Source: Bordetella genomosp. 10
Lineage (GTDB): Bacteria; Pseudomonadota; Gammaproteobacteria; Burkholderiales; Burkholderiaceae_B
Direction of reading: 5' to 3'
Length of the DNA stretch: 64,000 bases
Assembly: GCF_002261225.1 (NCBI RefSeq)
Contig: NZ_NEVM01000005.1
Location: forward strand, 1,054,001-1,118,000
Under the pieces are notes generated by a model, which was not told where the DNA came from, ran no database searches, and worked only from the letters and a program-made list of their open reading frames with translations. Of this stretch, positions 10,151-17,935 are shown one piece after another (the stretch's first letter is position 1; each line of letters starts with the position of its first letter). The translations under genes and the position numbers were made by a program.

Positions 10151-11539
10151 ATGTTCCGCCGATCCCCCGCCAAGACGACCCGCTTCTCCACCTTGCCCTT
10201 GCTGTGCGGCATGCTGTTCACGTCGCTGGCGATGAACAACGACATCTTCTTCATCGGGGCGGGGGGCTTCAAGCTCTCGCCCTTCGATTTCATGTTCGTG
10301 GGGATGCTGCTGTTCAAGATCTTCCGCATGGCGGATCCGGGCGCCTACACCCTGCCGCCGCCGCGCGTCACGCTGCTGCTGTTCATCAATCTCCTGGCGG
10401 TCGTGTATCTCTTCTTCGTCTCCGGCCGCCAGCCCGGCATCGACCCCTCGGACGTGGCCCGCGACCTGCGCATCGTGCTGTACTTCGTCGTCACGCCCTA
10501 TCTTTGCTACAAGGACATCGACAGCGCCGACGCCTACCGCCGGCTGCAATGGTGGCTGGTCGTCACCGGCCTGGCCGTGTCGACCATCATGCTGGGCCAA
10601 CAGGCGGTGGGCTTCAGCACGGCCGAGCCGGTGCGCGACGTCAGCCTGGGCATCTGGGTGCTGCCCCTGTCCATCGTCTCGCTGCTCTATTTCCGCGAGC
10701 AACTGGGCTGGAAGCCGCGCACCGCCTACCTGATGACGCTCTACATGCTGATGGCGCTGGTGTTCTCGCTGAACCGCAGCCAGTACCTGCAACTGGGCGC
10801 CTCGGTGGGGATCGCCGTGCTGCTGGGCGGCCGCGTGGGCGCCTTCCGCAACGCCTTCAGGATCTTCGTGCCCGCCTTCATCGCCGGCATCCTGCTGTTC
10901 GCCTCCATCGGCTACCTGGACGTGCTGGAGTCGCGCGTGCTGACGGTGGAAGCGCTGGACGAGGACTCCAGCTACGGCGCCCGCGTCCAGGAGTACGAAG
11001 GCCAGATGGACCTGTTCCGTGAATCCCCCTGGTTCGGCCACGGCGCGGGCTTCCGCAGTTGGGTGATGGGCGAGAACGGCTTCGAGCTCAGCACCTTCGC
11101 GCACAACTCCTGGGCCTTCTACCTGATGAAGTTCGGCATCATCGGCTCGGTCGTCATCATGGCGCCCTGCCTGCTCCTGATGCTGATGACGCTGTGCCGG
11201 CGCTACTACGATCCCCAGTTGGAACTGCACCGGCGCTACCTCATCGCCACCGCGCCGATCTACATCTTCATCGACTCCCTGTCCGGAGGACTGGCCTATG
11301 CCCCGAAGACGGCCTTTACCGGCGTCCTGCTGACCTACTGCCTGTCCCTGCTGCGCAACGACGTGCGCGCGCCGGCGGCCGCGTCCCAGCCGTCGACCCC
11401 GGTCGTGGTCTATCCCATCCGTCCTCCGGTATCGGTGCCCCCCATGCGGGCGGCGTGGCCGGCCCGCTCCGACCCGCGTTCCATCGCGCCGGCCCGGCCG
11501 GCTTCCCCCACCCTACCCCGGTTGCCGCATCATGGTTGA
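10151..11539 (+). CDS. wzy: O-antigen/exopolysaccharide polymerase (Wzy-like)
   Basis: A 462-residue integral membrane protein with many hydrophobic stretches. A long hydrophilic loop after SIGYLDVLESRVLTVEALDE contains ESPWFGHGAGF and FAHNSWAFYLMKFGIIG, typical of the Wzy_C/O-antigen ligase family. As the only such protein in the locus it is the probable repeat-unit polymerase. The ribosome site GGAAGAGG precedes ATG 10151. The Pro/Arg-rich C-terminal tail (from about residue 415) is low-complexity and overlaps the next gene by eight bases. Confidence 0.82.
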   Translation: MFRRSPAKTTRFSTLPLLCGMLFTSLAMNNDIFFIGAGGFKLSPFDFMFVGMLLFKIFRMADPGAYTLPPPRVTLLLFINLLAVVYLFFVSGRQPGIDPSDVARDLRIVLYFVVTPYLCYKDIDSADAYRRLQWWLVVTGLAVSTIMLGQQAVGFSTAEPVRDVSLGIWVLPLSIVSLLYFREQLGWKPRTAYLMTLYMLMALVFSLNRSQYLQLGASVGIAVLLGGRVGAFRNAFRIFVPAFIAGILLFASIGYLDVLESRVLTVEALDEDSSYGARVQEYEGQMDLFRESPWFGHGAGFRSWVMGENGFELSTFAHNSWAFYLMKFGIIGSVVIMAPCLLLMLMTLCRRYYDPQLELHRRYLIATAPIYIFIDSLSGGLAYAPKTAFTGVLLTYCLSLLRNDVRAPAAASQPSTPVVVYPIRPPVSVPPMRAAWPARSDPRSIAPARPASPTLPRLPHHG

Positions 11540-12656
11540 TATCCTCTTCGTCGTTCCCGACCTGCATCGCGGAGGCGTCGGACGCTGTGTCTACTCGATG
11601 GTCGAGGAATTGCCCGGACACAATGTCACCACGTCGCTGTTCTGCCTGCGCGAGATCGAGCACGAGTTCTCGCCCAGCCGCGCCGCCATCACGCGCGCCT
11701 ATTCCCGCAAACTGAGCAACCGGTCGATGCAGTTGCGGGCGCCCCTGGCCTGGTTCAAGCTGCTGGCGGCGATCCGGCGCGAGCAGCCCGCGGTGGTCTG
11801 CTCGCACGGCCTGCTGTGCAACCTGATGGTGGCGGCGGCGCGGCGCGTCATGCCCGGCGCCTTCCGCAGCGTCGCCTTCGAGCACAACAGCCCGTCGGCG
11901 CACTACCGCAGCACCGAGAAAGGCCAGCTCAAGCGCATGCTGCTGCGCCTGTGCTACGGCGCCCACGACACCGTGGTCGGCGTGTCCCAGGGCGTGGTGC
12001 GCGACCTGGTCACGATGGTGCCCGCGCTGCGCAAGAAGTGCCGCCACGTCTACAACGGCGTGCCGCTGGACAACGTGCGGGAACAGGCCCGCGCGGGATC
12101 CTCGCCGCTGCCCGACGACGGCACGCTGCACGTGGTGTCGATCGGCCGGCTGGTGCACACCAAGGGCTACCAGACCCTGATCGACGCCGCCGTGCTGCTG
12201 GACGATCCGTCGATCTCCTTCACGGTCATCGGCGAGGGGCCGCAACGCGACGAACTCGAACGGAAGATACAGGGGTTGACCACGCGCAGCCGCATACGCC
12301 TGGCCGGCCACGTCGACAATCCTTTCCCCGCGCTCGCGGCCGCCGACATCTTCCTGTCGGTGTCCGAGCGCGAGAGTTTCGGCCTCTCCCTGGTGGAGGC
12401 CCTGTGCCTGGGCGTGCCCGTCATCGCGACCGACTGTCCGTCAGGACCGGCCGAAATCCTGGACGACGGCCGCTTCGGCGAACTGGTGCCGGTGGGCGAC
12501 GCGGCCGCGGTCGCGCGGGCGATCCGCCAGCTCGCGCAGGATCGCGCGCGGCGCCAGCACCTGTCCGACCTGGGCCCGCGCCGCGCCCAGGATTTTTCCC
12601 TGGAACAGCACTGCCACAACGTGGTGGACCTCTTCCAACCCTTGATGCAACGGTAA
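11532..12656 (+). CDS. Glycosyltransferase family 4
   Basis: A 374-residue GT-B transferase. The N-terminal acceptor domain has VVPDLHRGGVGRCVYSMVEE. The C-terminal donor domain has SIGRLVHTKGYQTLIDAA, GEGPQRDELE and the EX7E motif in SERESFGLSLVEALCLGVPV, which binds the nucleotide sugar. It resembles enzymes adding Glc, Gal or GlcNAc in polysaccharide synthesis. Overlap with wzy by eight bases points to one transcript. Confidence 0.9.
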   Translation: MVDILFVVPDLHRGGVGRCVYSMVEELPGHNVTTSLFCLREIEHEFSPSRAAITRAYSRKLSNRSMQLRAPLAWFKLLAAIRREQPAVVCSHGLLCNLMVAAARRVMPGAFRSVAFEHNSPSAHYRSTEKGQLKRMLLRLCYGAHDTVVGVSQGVVRDLVTMVPALRKKCRHVYNGVPLDNVREQARAGSSPLPDDGTLHVVSIGRLVHTKGYQTLIDAAVLLDDPSISFTVIGEGPQRDELERKIQGLTTRSRIRLAGHVDNPFPALAAADIFLSVSERESFGLSLVEALCLGVPVIATDCPSGPAEILDDGRFGELVPVGDAAAVARAIRQLAQDRARRQHLSDLGPRRAQDFSLEQHCHNVVDLFQPLMQR

Positions 12657-12685
12657 ACGCGCGTCTCGCGCGTGGGAGCTTGTAG

Positions 12686-13582
12686 ATGAGCCGTATTCCC
12701 GTATCTGTCGTCGTCATGACGAAGAACGAAGAACGCAATATCGAGAAATGCCTGCGTGCCCTCGCGGATTTCGACGAGGTCTTCGTCATCGACTCGGACA
12801 GCACCGACCGCACCGTCGAGCTCGCGCAATCGCTCGGCGCCATCGTCGTCCCCTTTCAATGGAACCGGAAGTACCCGAAGAAAAAGCAATGGTGCCTGGA
12901 GAACCTGCCCTTCTCGCACGACATCGTCCTCTACGTCGACGCGGACGAGGAAATGACGCCGCCGCTGGCGCGCGAGATCGCCGCCAGCCTGGGGCGCTTC
13001 GACGAAGGCAAGGGGGGCGCCTTCGTCGGCTTCGACTACGTCTTCTGCGGCAAGCCGCTGCGCCACGGCCATCGCGTCTACAAGCTGGTGCTGCTGCATC
13101 GGCACCGCGCGCGCTTCCTGGACTACAACGATCTCGACGTGGCGCACATGTGGGAAGTCGAGGGCCACTACCAGCCCGAGGTCGAGGGCGGCACCTTCGT
13201 CATGAAGGGGCGCATGGGGCACAACGACCACGACACCCTGTTCCACTATTTCGACAAGCACAACCGCTATTCCGACTGGGAAGCCAACCTGCGCGAGAAG
13301 GGCCTGATGAACGATCCGCGCGAGGCCAACATGGGCATGCGCTCGCTGCTCAAGCGGATCTTCCAGGCCCTGCCCTTCAAGGGGCCCGCGGTCTTCCTGC
13401 ATACCTACGTGTTTCACCTGGGCTTTCTCGACGGCAAGGTCGGCCTGGACTACGCCGTGGCGCGCGCGATGTACTACTGGCAGATAGGCCTGAAATCGCG
13501 CGAAGTGCGCGCCGCGCGGAAGGCGGCCAATGAAGCGGCCCAGGCCGATCGCGTCTCTTCGGTTTCCCAATCCGCGCGCTGA
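12686..13582 (+). CDS. Glycosyltransferase family 2 (WaaE/KdtX-like)
   Basis: A 298-residue transferase starting SVVVMTKNEERNIEKCLRAL, with VIDSDSTDRTVELAQSLGA and the DxD-like LYVDADEEMTP. The VVVMTKNEERNI start and the later WNRKYPKKKQWCLENLPF are typical of the WaaE/KdtX branch, which includes LPS-core beta-1,4-glucosyltransferases and related colanic-acid enzymes. GGGAG lies seven bases before the ATG. In this locus it most likely adds a sugar of the exopolysaccharide rather than LPS core. Confidence 0.87.
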   Translation: MSRIPVSVVVMTKNEERNIEKCLRALADFDEVFVIDSDSTDRTVELAQSLGAIVVPFQWNRKYPKKKQWCLENLPFSHDIVLYVDADEEMTPPLAREIAASLGRFDEGKGGAFVGFDYVFCGKPLRHGHRVYKLVLLHRHRARFLDYNDLDVAHMWEVEGHYQPEVEGGTFVMKGRMGHNDHDTLFHYFDKHNRYSDWEANLREKGLMNDPREANMGMRSLLKRIFQALPFKGPAVFLHTYVFHLGFLDGKVGLDYAVARAMYYWQIGLKSREVRAARKAANEAAQADRVSSVSQSAR

Positions 13583-13618
13583 CGCGCGCTGGCCAAGCCC
13601 ACGAACAAGGAGCCCGCC

Positions 13619-14212
13619 ATGGACACCCTCCCATCCACCCCCCCGGCCCTGGAAACCTTCCAGCGCCTCAATCTCTTCCGGCTGCCCGCCGGATTCCGGG
13701 GGCGCAACGCCGTCTATGTGCAGCTATGGTGGATGGTCCATTCCACGCTCTTCCGCTATTCCCCGCAATTCGCCTACGGCTTCCGGCGCTGGCTGCTGCG
13801 CCTGTTCGGCGCCGAGGTCGGCCGCAAGGTGCTGGTCCGCGCCAGCGCCCGCATCACCTATCCCTGGAAAGTGCGGATCGGCGACTACTCCTGGATCGGC
13901 GACGACGTCGTGCTGTACAGCCTGGGCCGCATCGACATCGGCAGCCACGCGGTGGTCTCGCAGCGCAGCTATCTCTGCGCCGGCGACCACGACGCGGCCA
14001 TGCCCGACTTCCCCATCCGCGGCCTGCCGGTCATCGTCGAGGACGGCGCCTGGATCGCCACCGACGTCTTCGTCGGCCCCGGCGTGACGGTGCGCAAGGA
14101 TGCCGTGGTGGGCGCGCGCAGTTCGGTCTTCAAGGACGTTCCGGCCGGCATGATCTGCCACGGCACGCCCTGCCGGCCCATCCGCCCCCGCACCTCCGCG
14201 GTCCGTTCATGA
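13619..14212 (+). CDS. WcaF-like colanic-acid-type acetyltransferase
   Basis: A 197-residue left-handed beta-helix (hexapeptide repeat) acyltransferase. The repeats are visible in IGDYSWIGDDVVLYSLGRID and IEDGAWIATDVFVGP-like turns, with CAGDHDAAMPDFPI near the active site. The N-terminal NAVYVQLWWMVHSTLFRYSP is characteristic of the WcaF family, which acetylates sugars of colanic acid. An AAGGAG ribosome site precedes the ATG, and the stop overlaps the next start as ATGA. Confidence 0.88.
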   Translation: MDTLPSTPPALETFQRLNLFRLPAGFRGRNAVYVQLWWMVHSTLFRYSPQFAYGFRRWLLRLFGAEVGRKVLVRASARITYPWKVRIGDYSWIGDDVVLYSLGRIDIGSHAVVSQRSYLCAGDHDAAMPDFPIRGLPVIVEDGAWIATDVFVGPGVTVRKDAVVGARSSVFKDVPAGMICHGTPCRPIRPRTSAVRS

Positions 14213-15495
14213 AAATCCTGATTCTCGGCATCAACTTCGCGCCGGAACTGACCGGCACCGGCAAATACACCGGCGAAATGGCGGCCTGGCTGGCCGCCCG
14301 CGGCCATGAAGTCAGCGTCATCACCGCCCCGCCCTACTACCCGCAGTGGCAGGTCCACGAAGGCTACCGCGCCGGCCGCTACGCCGGCGAGACCTGGCGT
14401 GGCGTGCGCGTGTCGCGCGCGCCGCTGTGGGTGCCGCGCCAGCCCGGCGGCCTGAAGCGCCTGCTGCACCTGGCCTCCTTCGCGCTGAGCAGCCTGCCGC
14501 TGCTGTTGCGCGCCGCCGCCCGGCGGCCGGACGTGGTGCTGGTGGTCGAGCCGCCGCTGTTCTGCGCGCCCGCCGCGCTGGCGGCGGCGCGGCTGTGCGG
14601 CGCGCGCGCCTGGCTGCACATCCAGGACTACGAGGTCGACGCCGCTTTCGAGCTGGGCCTGCTCAAGGGCAAGCGCCTGCGCCAGGCCGTCGGCGCCATG
14701 GAGCGCTGGCTGATGCGCCGCTTCGACCGCGTCTCGACCATCTCGCAGCGCATGCTGGCGCTGGCGCGCGCCAAGGGCGTGGACGAAGCGCGCCTGATGC
14801 TGGTGCCAAACTGGATAGACGTCGCCGCGGCCGCGCGCGCCGGCGCGGCCGCGGCCGCCGATGCCGCCTCCGGCGCCGGCGATGCCGCGGACTACCGGCG
14901 CGCGCTGGGCATTCCGGACGACGCGATCGTGGCGATGTACTCGGGCAATATGGGCCGCAAGCAAGGGCTGGAGATCCTGGCCCAGGTCGGGCGCGTACTG
15001 CGCCGCGAACCCCGCGTGCATTTCGTCTTCGGCGGCGCCGGTCCGCAGCTCGAGGTCTTGCGGCAGGCATGCGCCGACCTGCCGCGCGTTCACTTCCTGC
15101 CCTTGCAGCCGGCCGAGCGGCTGCCCGCCCTGCTGGCCTGCGCCGACGTCCATTTGCTGCCGCAACGCGCCGGCGCCGCCGACCTGGTCATGCCGTCCAA
15201 GCTGACCGGCATGCTGGCCAGCGGGCGCCCCGTGATCTGCGGCGCGGCGCCCGGCACGGAGCTGGCGGCGGTCGTCGCCCACTGCGGCCTGGTGGTGCCG
15301 CCGGAAAATCCGCGCGCCATGGCGCGCGCGCTGCTGACGCTGCTGCGCGACCCCGAACGGCGCCGCCGCCTGGGCGAGGCCGCGGCGCGCTACGCGCACC
15401 TCCACTTCCATGCGGAGACCGTGCTGGGACGGCTGGAAGACGCCTTGCTCCAGTTCGACAAGCGCGGGCCCGCGCTACGGCAACCTGTGCCCTGA
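14209..15495 (+). CDS. WcaI-like glycosyltransferase family 4
   Basis: A 428-residue GT-B enzyme beginning MKILILGINFAPELTGTGKY, the hallmark start of colanic-acid WcaI fucosyltransferase-type enzymes. The C-terminal donor site includes MYSGNMGRKQGLEILAQVGR and QRAGAADLVMPSKLTGMLAS. An Ala-rich low-complexity insert lies around residues 205-225. Since the locus makes GDP-fucose, this is a candidate fucosyltransferase (inference). It is the last gene of the rightward run and overlaps the acetyltransferase by four bases. Confidence 0.88.
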   Translation: MKILILGINFAPELTGTGKYTGEMAAWLAARGHEVSVITAPPYYPQWQVHEGYRAGRYAGETWRGVRVSRAPLWVPRQPGGLKRLLHLASFALSSLPLLLRAAARRPDVVLVVEPPLFCAPAALAAARLCGARAWLHIQDYEVDAAFELGLLKGKRLRQAVGAMERWLMRRFDRVSTISQRMLALARAKGVDEARLMLVPNWIDVAAAARAGAAAAADAASGAGDAADYRRALGIPDDAIVAMYSGNMGRKQGLEILAQVGRVLRREPRVHFVFGGAGPQLEVLRQACADLPRVHFLPLQPAERLPALLACADVHLLPQRAGAADLVMPSKLTGMLASGRPVICGAAPGTELAAVVAHCGLVVPPENPRAMARALLTLLRDPERRRRLGEAAARYAHLHFHAETVLGRLEDALLQFDKRGPALRQPVP

Positions 15496-15558
15496 GCAGG
15501 GCATCCGATCTCCTTGCCGCGGTATGCGGGTCATGCCGCTCGCGACAAGGAGATCGTT

Positions 15559-15663
15559 GCCGCAACGCCGATCGCCGCGATGCCTGTCGCGGCGATTCTT
15601 ATTGTGGCGATCCCTATTGCGGCGATTCTTATTGCGGCGATTCTTATTGAGGCGACTCCGCTT
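15559..15663. repeat. 15-bp tandem repeat, about seven copies
   Basis: The unit GCGGCGATTCTTATT is perfect at 15589-15603, 15619-15633 and 15634-15648. A variant copy lies between (GTGGCGATCCCTATT) and decayed copies lie on both sides. The array begins just after the wcaI-like stop region and runs across the stop codon (15644-15646) of the leftward regulator gene. The unit is a multiple of three, so slippage keeps frame but could move the regulator's stop if point changes removed it. Confidence 0.85.
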
Positions 15664-16309
15664 CTTCTTCCGCATTGCCCAGCAGCCCCTGCTGGACCGC
15701 GATGAAAGCCGCCTCGGCCTGGTTGCGCGCATTCAGCTTCCAGTACAAGGTGCGCGCATGGCTCTTCACCGTCGCGACCGATATACCGATCTCCTTGCTG
15801 ATTTCGCGCATGGTGCGGCCCTTGGCCAGCAGGCGCAGGATTTCCTCCTGCCGCGGCGTCAGCACGCGCATCGGGCTATAGGGCCGCTGCGCCAAATGAT
15901 GCGAACCCTGCGCGGCGTCGACGATGGGGCGTGGAAAGCACTGCCCGCCCGCCAGCACGAGATGCACGGCCGCCGTAATGGCCTCGGGCGTGGAGTTCTT
16001 GGCGATGAAGCCGCACACGCCGCGGCGCGCCGCTTCCATCATCACGCGCGTGTCCAGCGAGTCGTAGAGAATCAGCGAATAGCGTGGCGCCAGTTGCGCC
16101 TGCACGTTCGCCAGCAGATGAAGGTCGACGTCGGCGACGCCGGTGATGCCCAGCACCACCAGCTCCACCGGCCGCACCAGCGACATCGACATTTCATTGA
16201 GCTTTTGCGGCGTCATGGACATGACGCTCTCGGGGCTGCGCGCCGACTCCAGGATATGCTGGATGGCGATGCGCAGGATTGCGTATTCCTCGATCAGTAC
16301 GGTAGTCAT
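15644..16309 (-). CDS. LuxR/NarL-family regulator with degenerate receiver (paralogue 1)
   Basis: A 221-residue response-regulator-like protein. The C-terminal GerE helix-turn-helix is intact: LTPRQEEILRLLAKG, then ISVATVKSHARTLYWKL. The N-terminal receiver keeps the fold (VRPVELVVLGITGV, CGFIAKNSTPEAITAAV), but the usual Asp-Asp pair is Glu7-Glu8 and the expected phospho-acceptor at about position 54 is Gly. Phosphorylation therefore looks impossible; activity is probably set by expression or ligand. It shares the odd AGGQCFP motif with the next regulator, so they are paralogues. They lie next to the polysaccharide locus and may control it (inference). Confidence 0.87.
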   Translation of the reverse strand: MTTVLIEEYAILRIAIQHILESARSPESVMSMTPQKLNEMSMSLVRPVELVVLGITGVADVDLHLLANVQAQLAPRYSLILYDSLDTRVMMEAARRGVCGFIAKNSTPEAITAAVHLVLAGGQCFPRPIVDAAQGSHHLAQRPYSPMRVLTPRQEEILRLLAKGRTMREISKEIGISVATVKSHARTLYWKLNARNQAEAAFIAVQQGLLGNAEEEAESPQ

Positions 16310-16608
16310 CGGCGGGAAACCTCGTCACGTCGTGCGGGGCGTCCCACCGGAAATCGCGAATCACACTTGCTCATTCGCGAGCGGGAACAGCCACCACCAT
16401 GCTATCAGTGACACGTTCCCTTGCATCTCCATCTTGCGGATGACGGCTACGGCACCATATTCCGCGCCGTGGGCCGCCGTCCCGGCAAAAGCATCCGATA
16501 CATGGGAACGGCGTGCCACCACCGCCCGTACCACTACCGCCCATATTCGGGATGTGCGCGCTCGCTGGCACATCCCCGCGCATCGGACACCGACGAAGCC
16601 TGCCTGCC
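16310..16608. promoter_or_regulatory. Gap between the two LuxR-type genes, with a dyad
   Basis: This 299-base stretch is upstream of regulator 1 and downstream of regulator 2. It contains a perfect inverted repeat, TCGCGAAT at 16354-16361 and ATTCGCGA at 16373-16380, with an 11-base spacer, 45-71 bases before the regulator 1 start. The size fits a dimeric helix-turn-helix operator. I see no gene in it. Confidence 0.45.
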
Positions 16609-17382
16609 TTATTGCGGCCTGCCGCGCTCGTACGACACGCCGTTCTGGTTACCCGTTTCCCAATCCAGCGTCGCGCCGCGCTGCAGGGCGGTATATACGG
16701 CTTCGCCCTTGTTCTTCACTTGCAGCCTTTGATAGAGCGTGCACGCATGGGTCTTGGCCGTCGCCACCGAGATGTTCAGCATGCGGCTGACCGTCTTGAT
16801 CGGATAGCCCCGCGAAAGCAGCACCAGCACTTCGTATTGGCGCGGCGTGATCTTCAGCAACTGGGCGCCCGCCGTCACCGGCATGGCCATCTTCCCCACC
16901 GTGACGCCGTCCATGTCGTTCAAGGGCACGGGCAGCGCGGAGCTGGCCATCCCGCCCAGGGGCATGGACGGCGCTTCATGCGCCGCCGGCGCCATCTGGC
17001 CGCTGGGGAAGCATTGGCCACCGGCCATGACCAGCCGGATGGCTGCTTCCAGGACTTCGATGGAAGCCGTCTTCATCAGGCAACCGTGGATGCTGCCTTC
17101 GGGCAGGCGCGATAGCGCTTGCATGGGCATGGTGTCCACCAATAGCAGAATGCGCTTGGGGGCCAGGACGCGGCGCACCTCGGCCAGCGCTTGCCATCCC
17201 GCTTCCGTCTCGATCGGCATGCCGAATATGAGCAATTCGGCGGAGCGGTTCTGCTCCGCGGCTTCACCCAGATTGGCGAGATCCAATCCGACGATTTCCC
17301 AAACACCTTCGACCTTGCCAAGAATTTGACGCAAACCCAACCTCAACAGCGGATGGGCTTCAACCAGGACCATTTTCGACAT
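16609..17382 (-). CDS. LuxR/NarL-family regulator with degenerate receiver (paralogue 2)
   Basis: A 257-residue paralogue of the preceding regulator. It starts MSKMVLVEAHPLLRLGLRQI, so the acidic pair is reduced to Glu-Ala, and the phospho-acceptor strand reads LLIFGMP with Gly at about position 54. The GerE domain is intact (KITPRQYEVLVLLSRG, ISVATAKTHACTLYQRL). Receiver and DNA-binding domain are joined by an unusually long Met/Pro-rich linker of about 45 residues. ATG 17382 was chosen because GGGGAAAAC precedes it; upstream codons look non-coding. It has a long AT-rich 5' region, suggesting heavy regulation. Confidence 0.85.
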   Translation of the reverse strand: MSKMVLVEAHPLLRLGLRQILGKVEGVWEIVGLDLANLGEAAEQNRSAELLIFGMPIETEAGWQALAEVRRVLAPKRILLLVDTMPMQALSRLPEGSIHGCLMKTASIEVLEAAIRLVMAGGQCFPSGQMAPAAHEAPSMPLGGMASSALPVPLNDMDGVTVGKMAMPVTAGAQLLKITPRQYEVLVLLSRGYPIKTVSRMLNISVATAKTHACTLYQRLQVKNKGEAVYTALQRGATLDWETGNQNGVSYERGRPQ

Positions 17383-17935
17383 AGTTTTCCCCAGAGGACA
17401 ACGTTCGTTGCAACAAGAAGAATGCAGCAGTGATAGGCGTGCAGCGCGGACACACGTATTTATTTTCTTGTTTTGTATTGCTTGCCAGCCGCATGGACGA
17501 GCACTAGACGAGCCGACCGACACTTTGGGTAGCCATCTGTTAGGATGACGCGCCCCATGTTATGGGTTGACTACATCAAAAGCAAGCTTTGAAAAACGAC
17601 ATAAACGGATATGAACCGCAGTCAACCGTTAGCATTGTTCAAAATAACTAATTTGGTTTGCCCGTTTTTTTCTTTTCTCAAAGCGATCGTCAAAACACCG
17701 AAAAGTAAGCAAAAAAAGATGTGTATAAAGTCTTCGGCGTGCAAGACAATGCAAGTATCTTAAGACGTAATTATCCTCCTCATCAGCCGGAAACCCAGCA
17801 TCCATGCGGTTTCTAGGACATCGGGAAAATTTCCCGACACGAGCGCCTGGTATGCCAGGCATATTTTGTGGTGGTTTAGGAAATAATTCGCAGAGTTGTT
17901 CCGCGCGTAATATTTCCGGGGTTTTAGCGCACTTG
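17383..17935. promoter_or_regulatory. AT-rich upstream region of regulator 2 with two palindromes
   Basis: A 553-base non-coding stretch, strikingly AT-rich against its GC-rich surroundings, especially 17560-17800. It holds a perfect 17-bp palindrome, TCGGGAAA-A-TTTCCCGA, at 17821-17837. Seven bases later comes a hairpin GCCTGG-TATG-CCAGGC at 17845-17860. It lies upstream of LuxR paralogue 2 and downstream of the GINT1-like gene. The hairpin could end the latter transcript; the palindrome looks like a repressor or activator site. I see no convincing gene, only a short antisense frame. Confidence 0.55.

Noticed and set aside
15475..15732. Arg/Asn-rich 85-codon leftward frame over the tandem repeat
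   Set aside because: The RNKNRR repeats come from translating the 15-bp DNA repeat; the frame overlaps two better genes and has no ribosome site.
15644..17382. Quorum-sensing LuxR proteins
   Set aside because: No autoinducer-binding domain; the N-termini follow the response-regulator fold.
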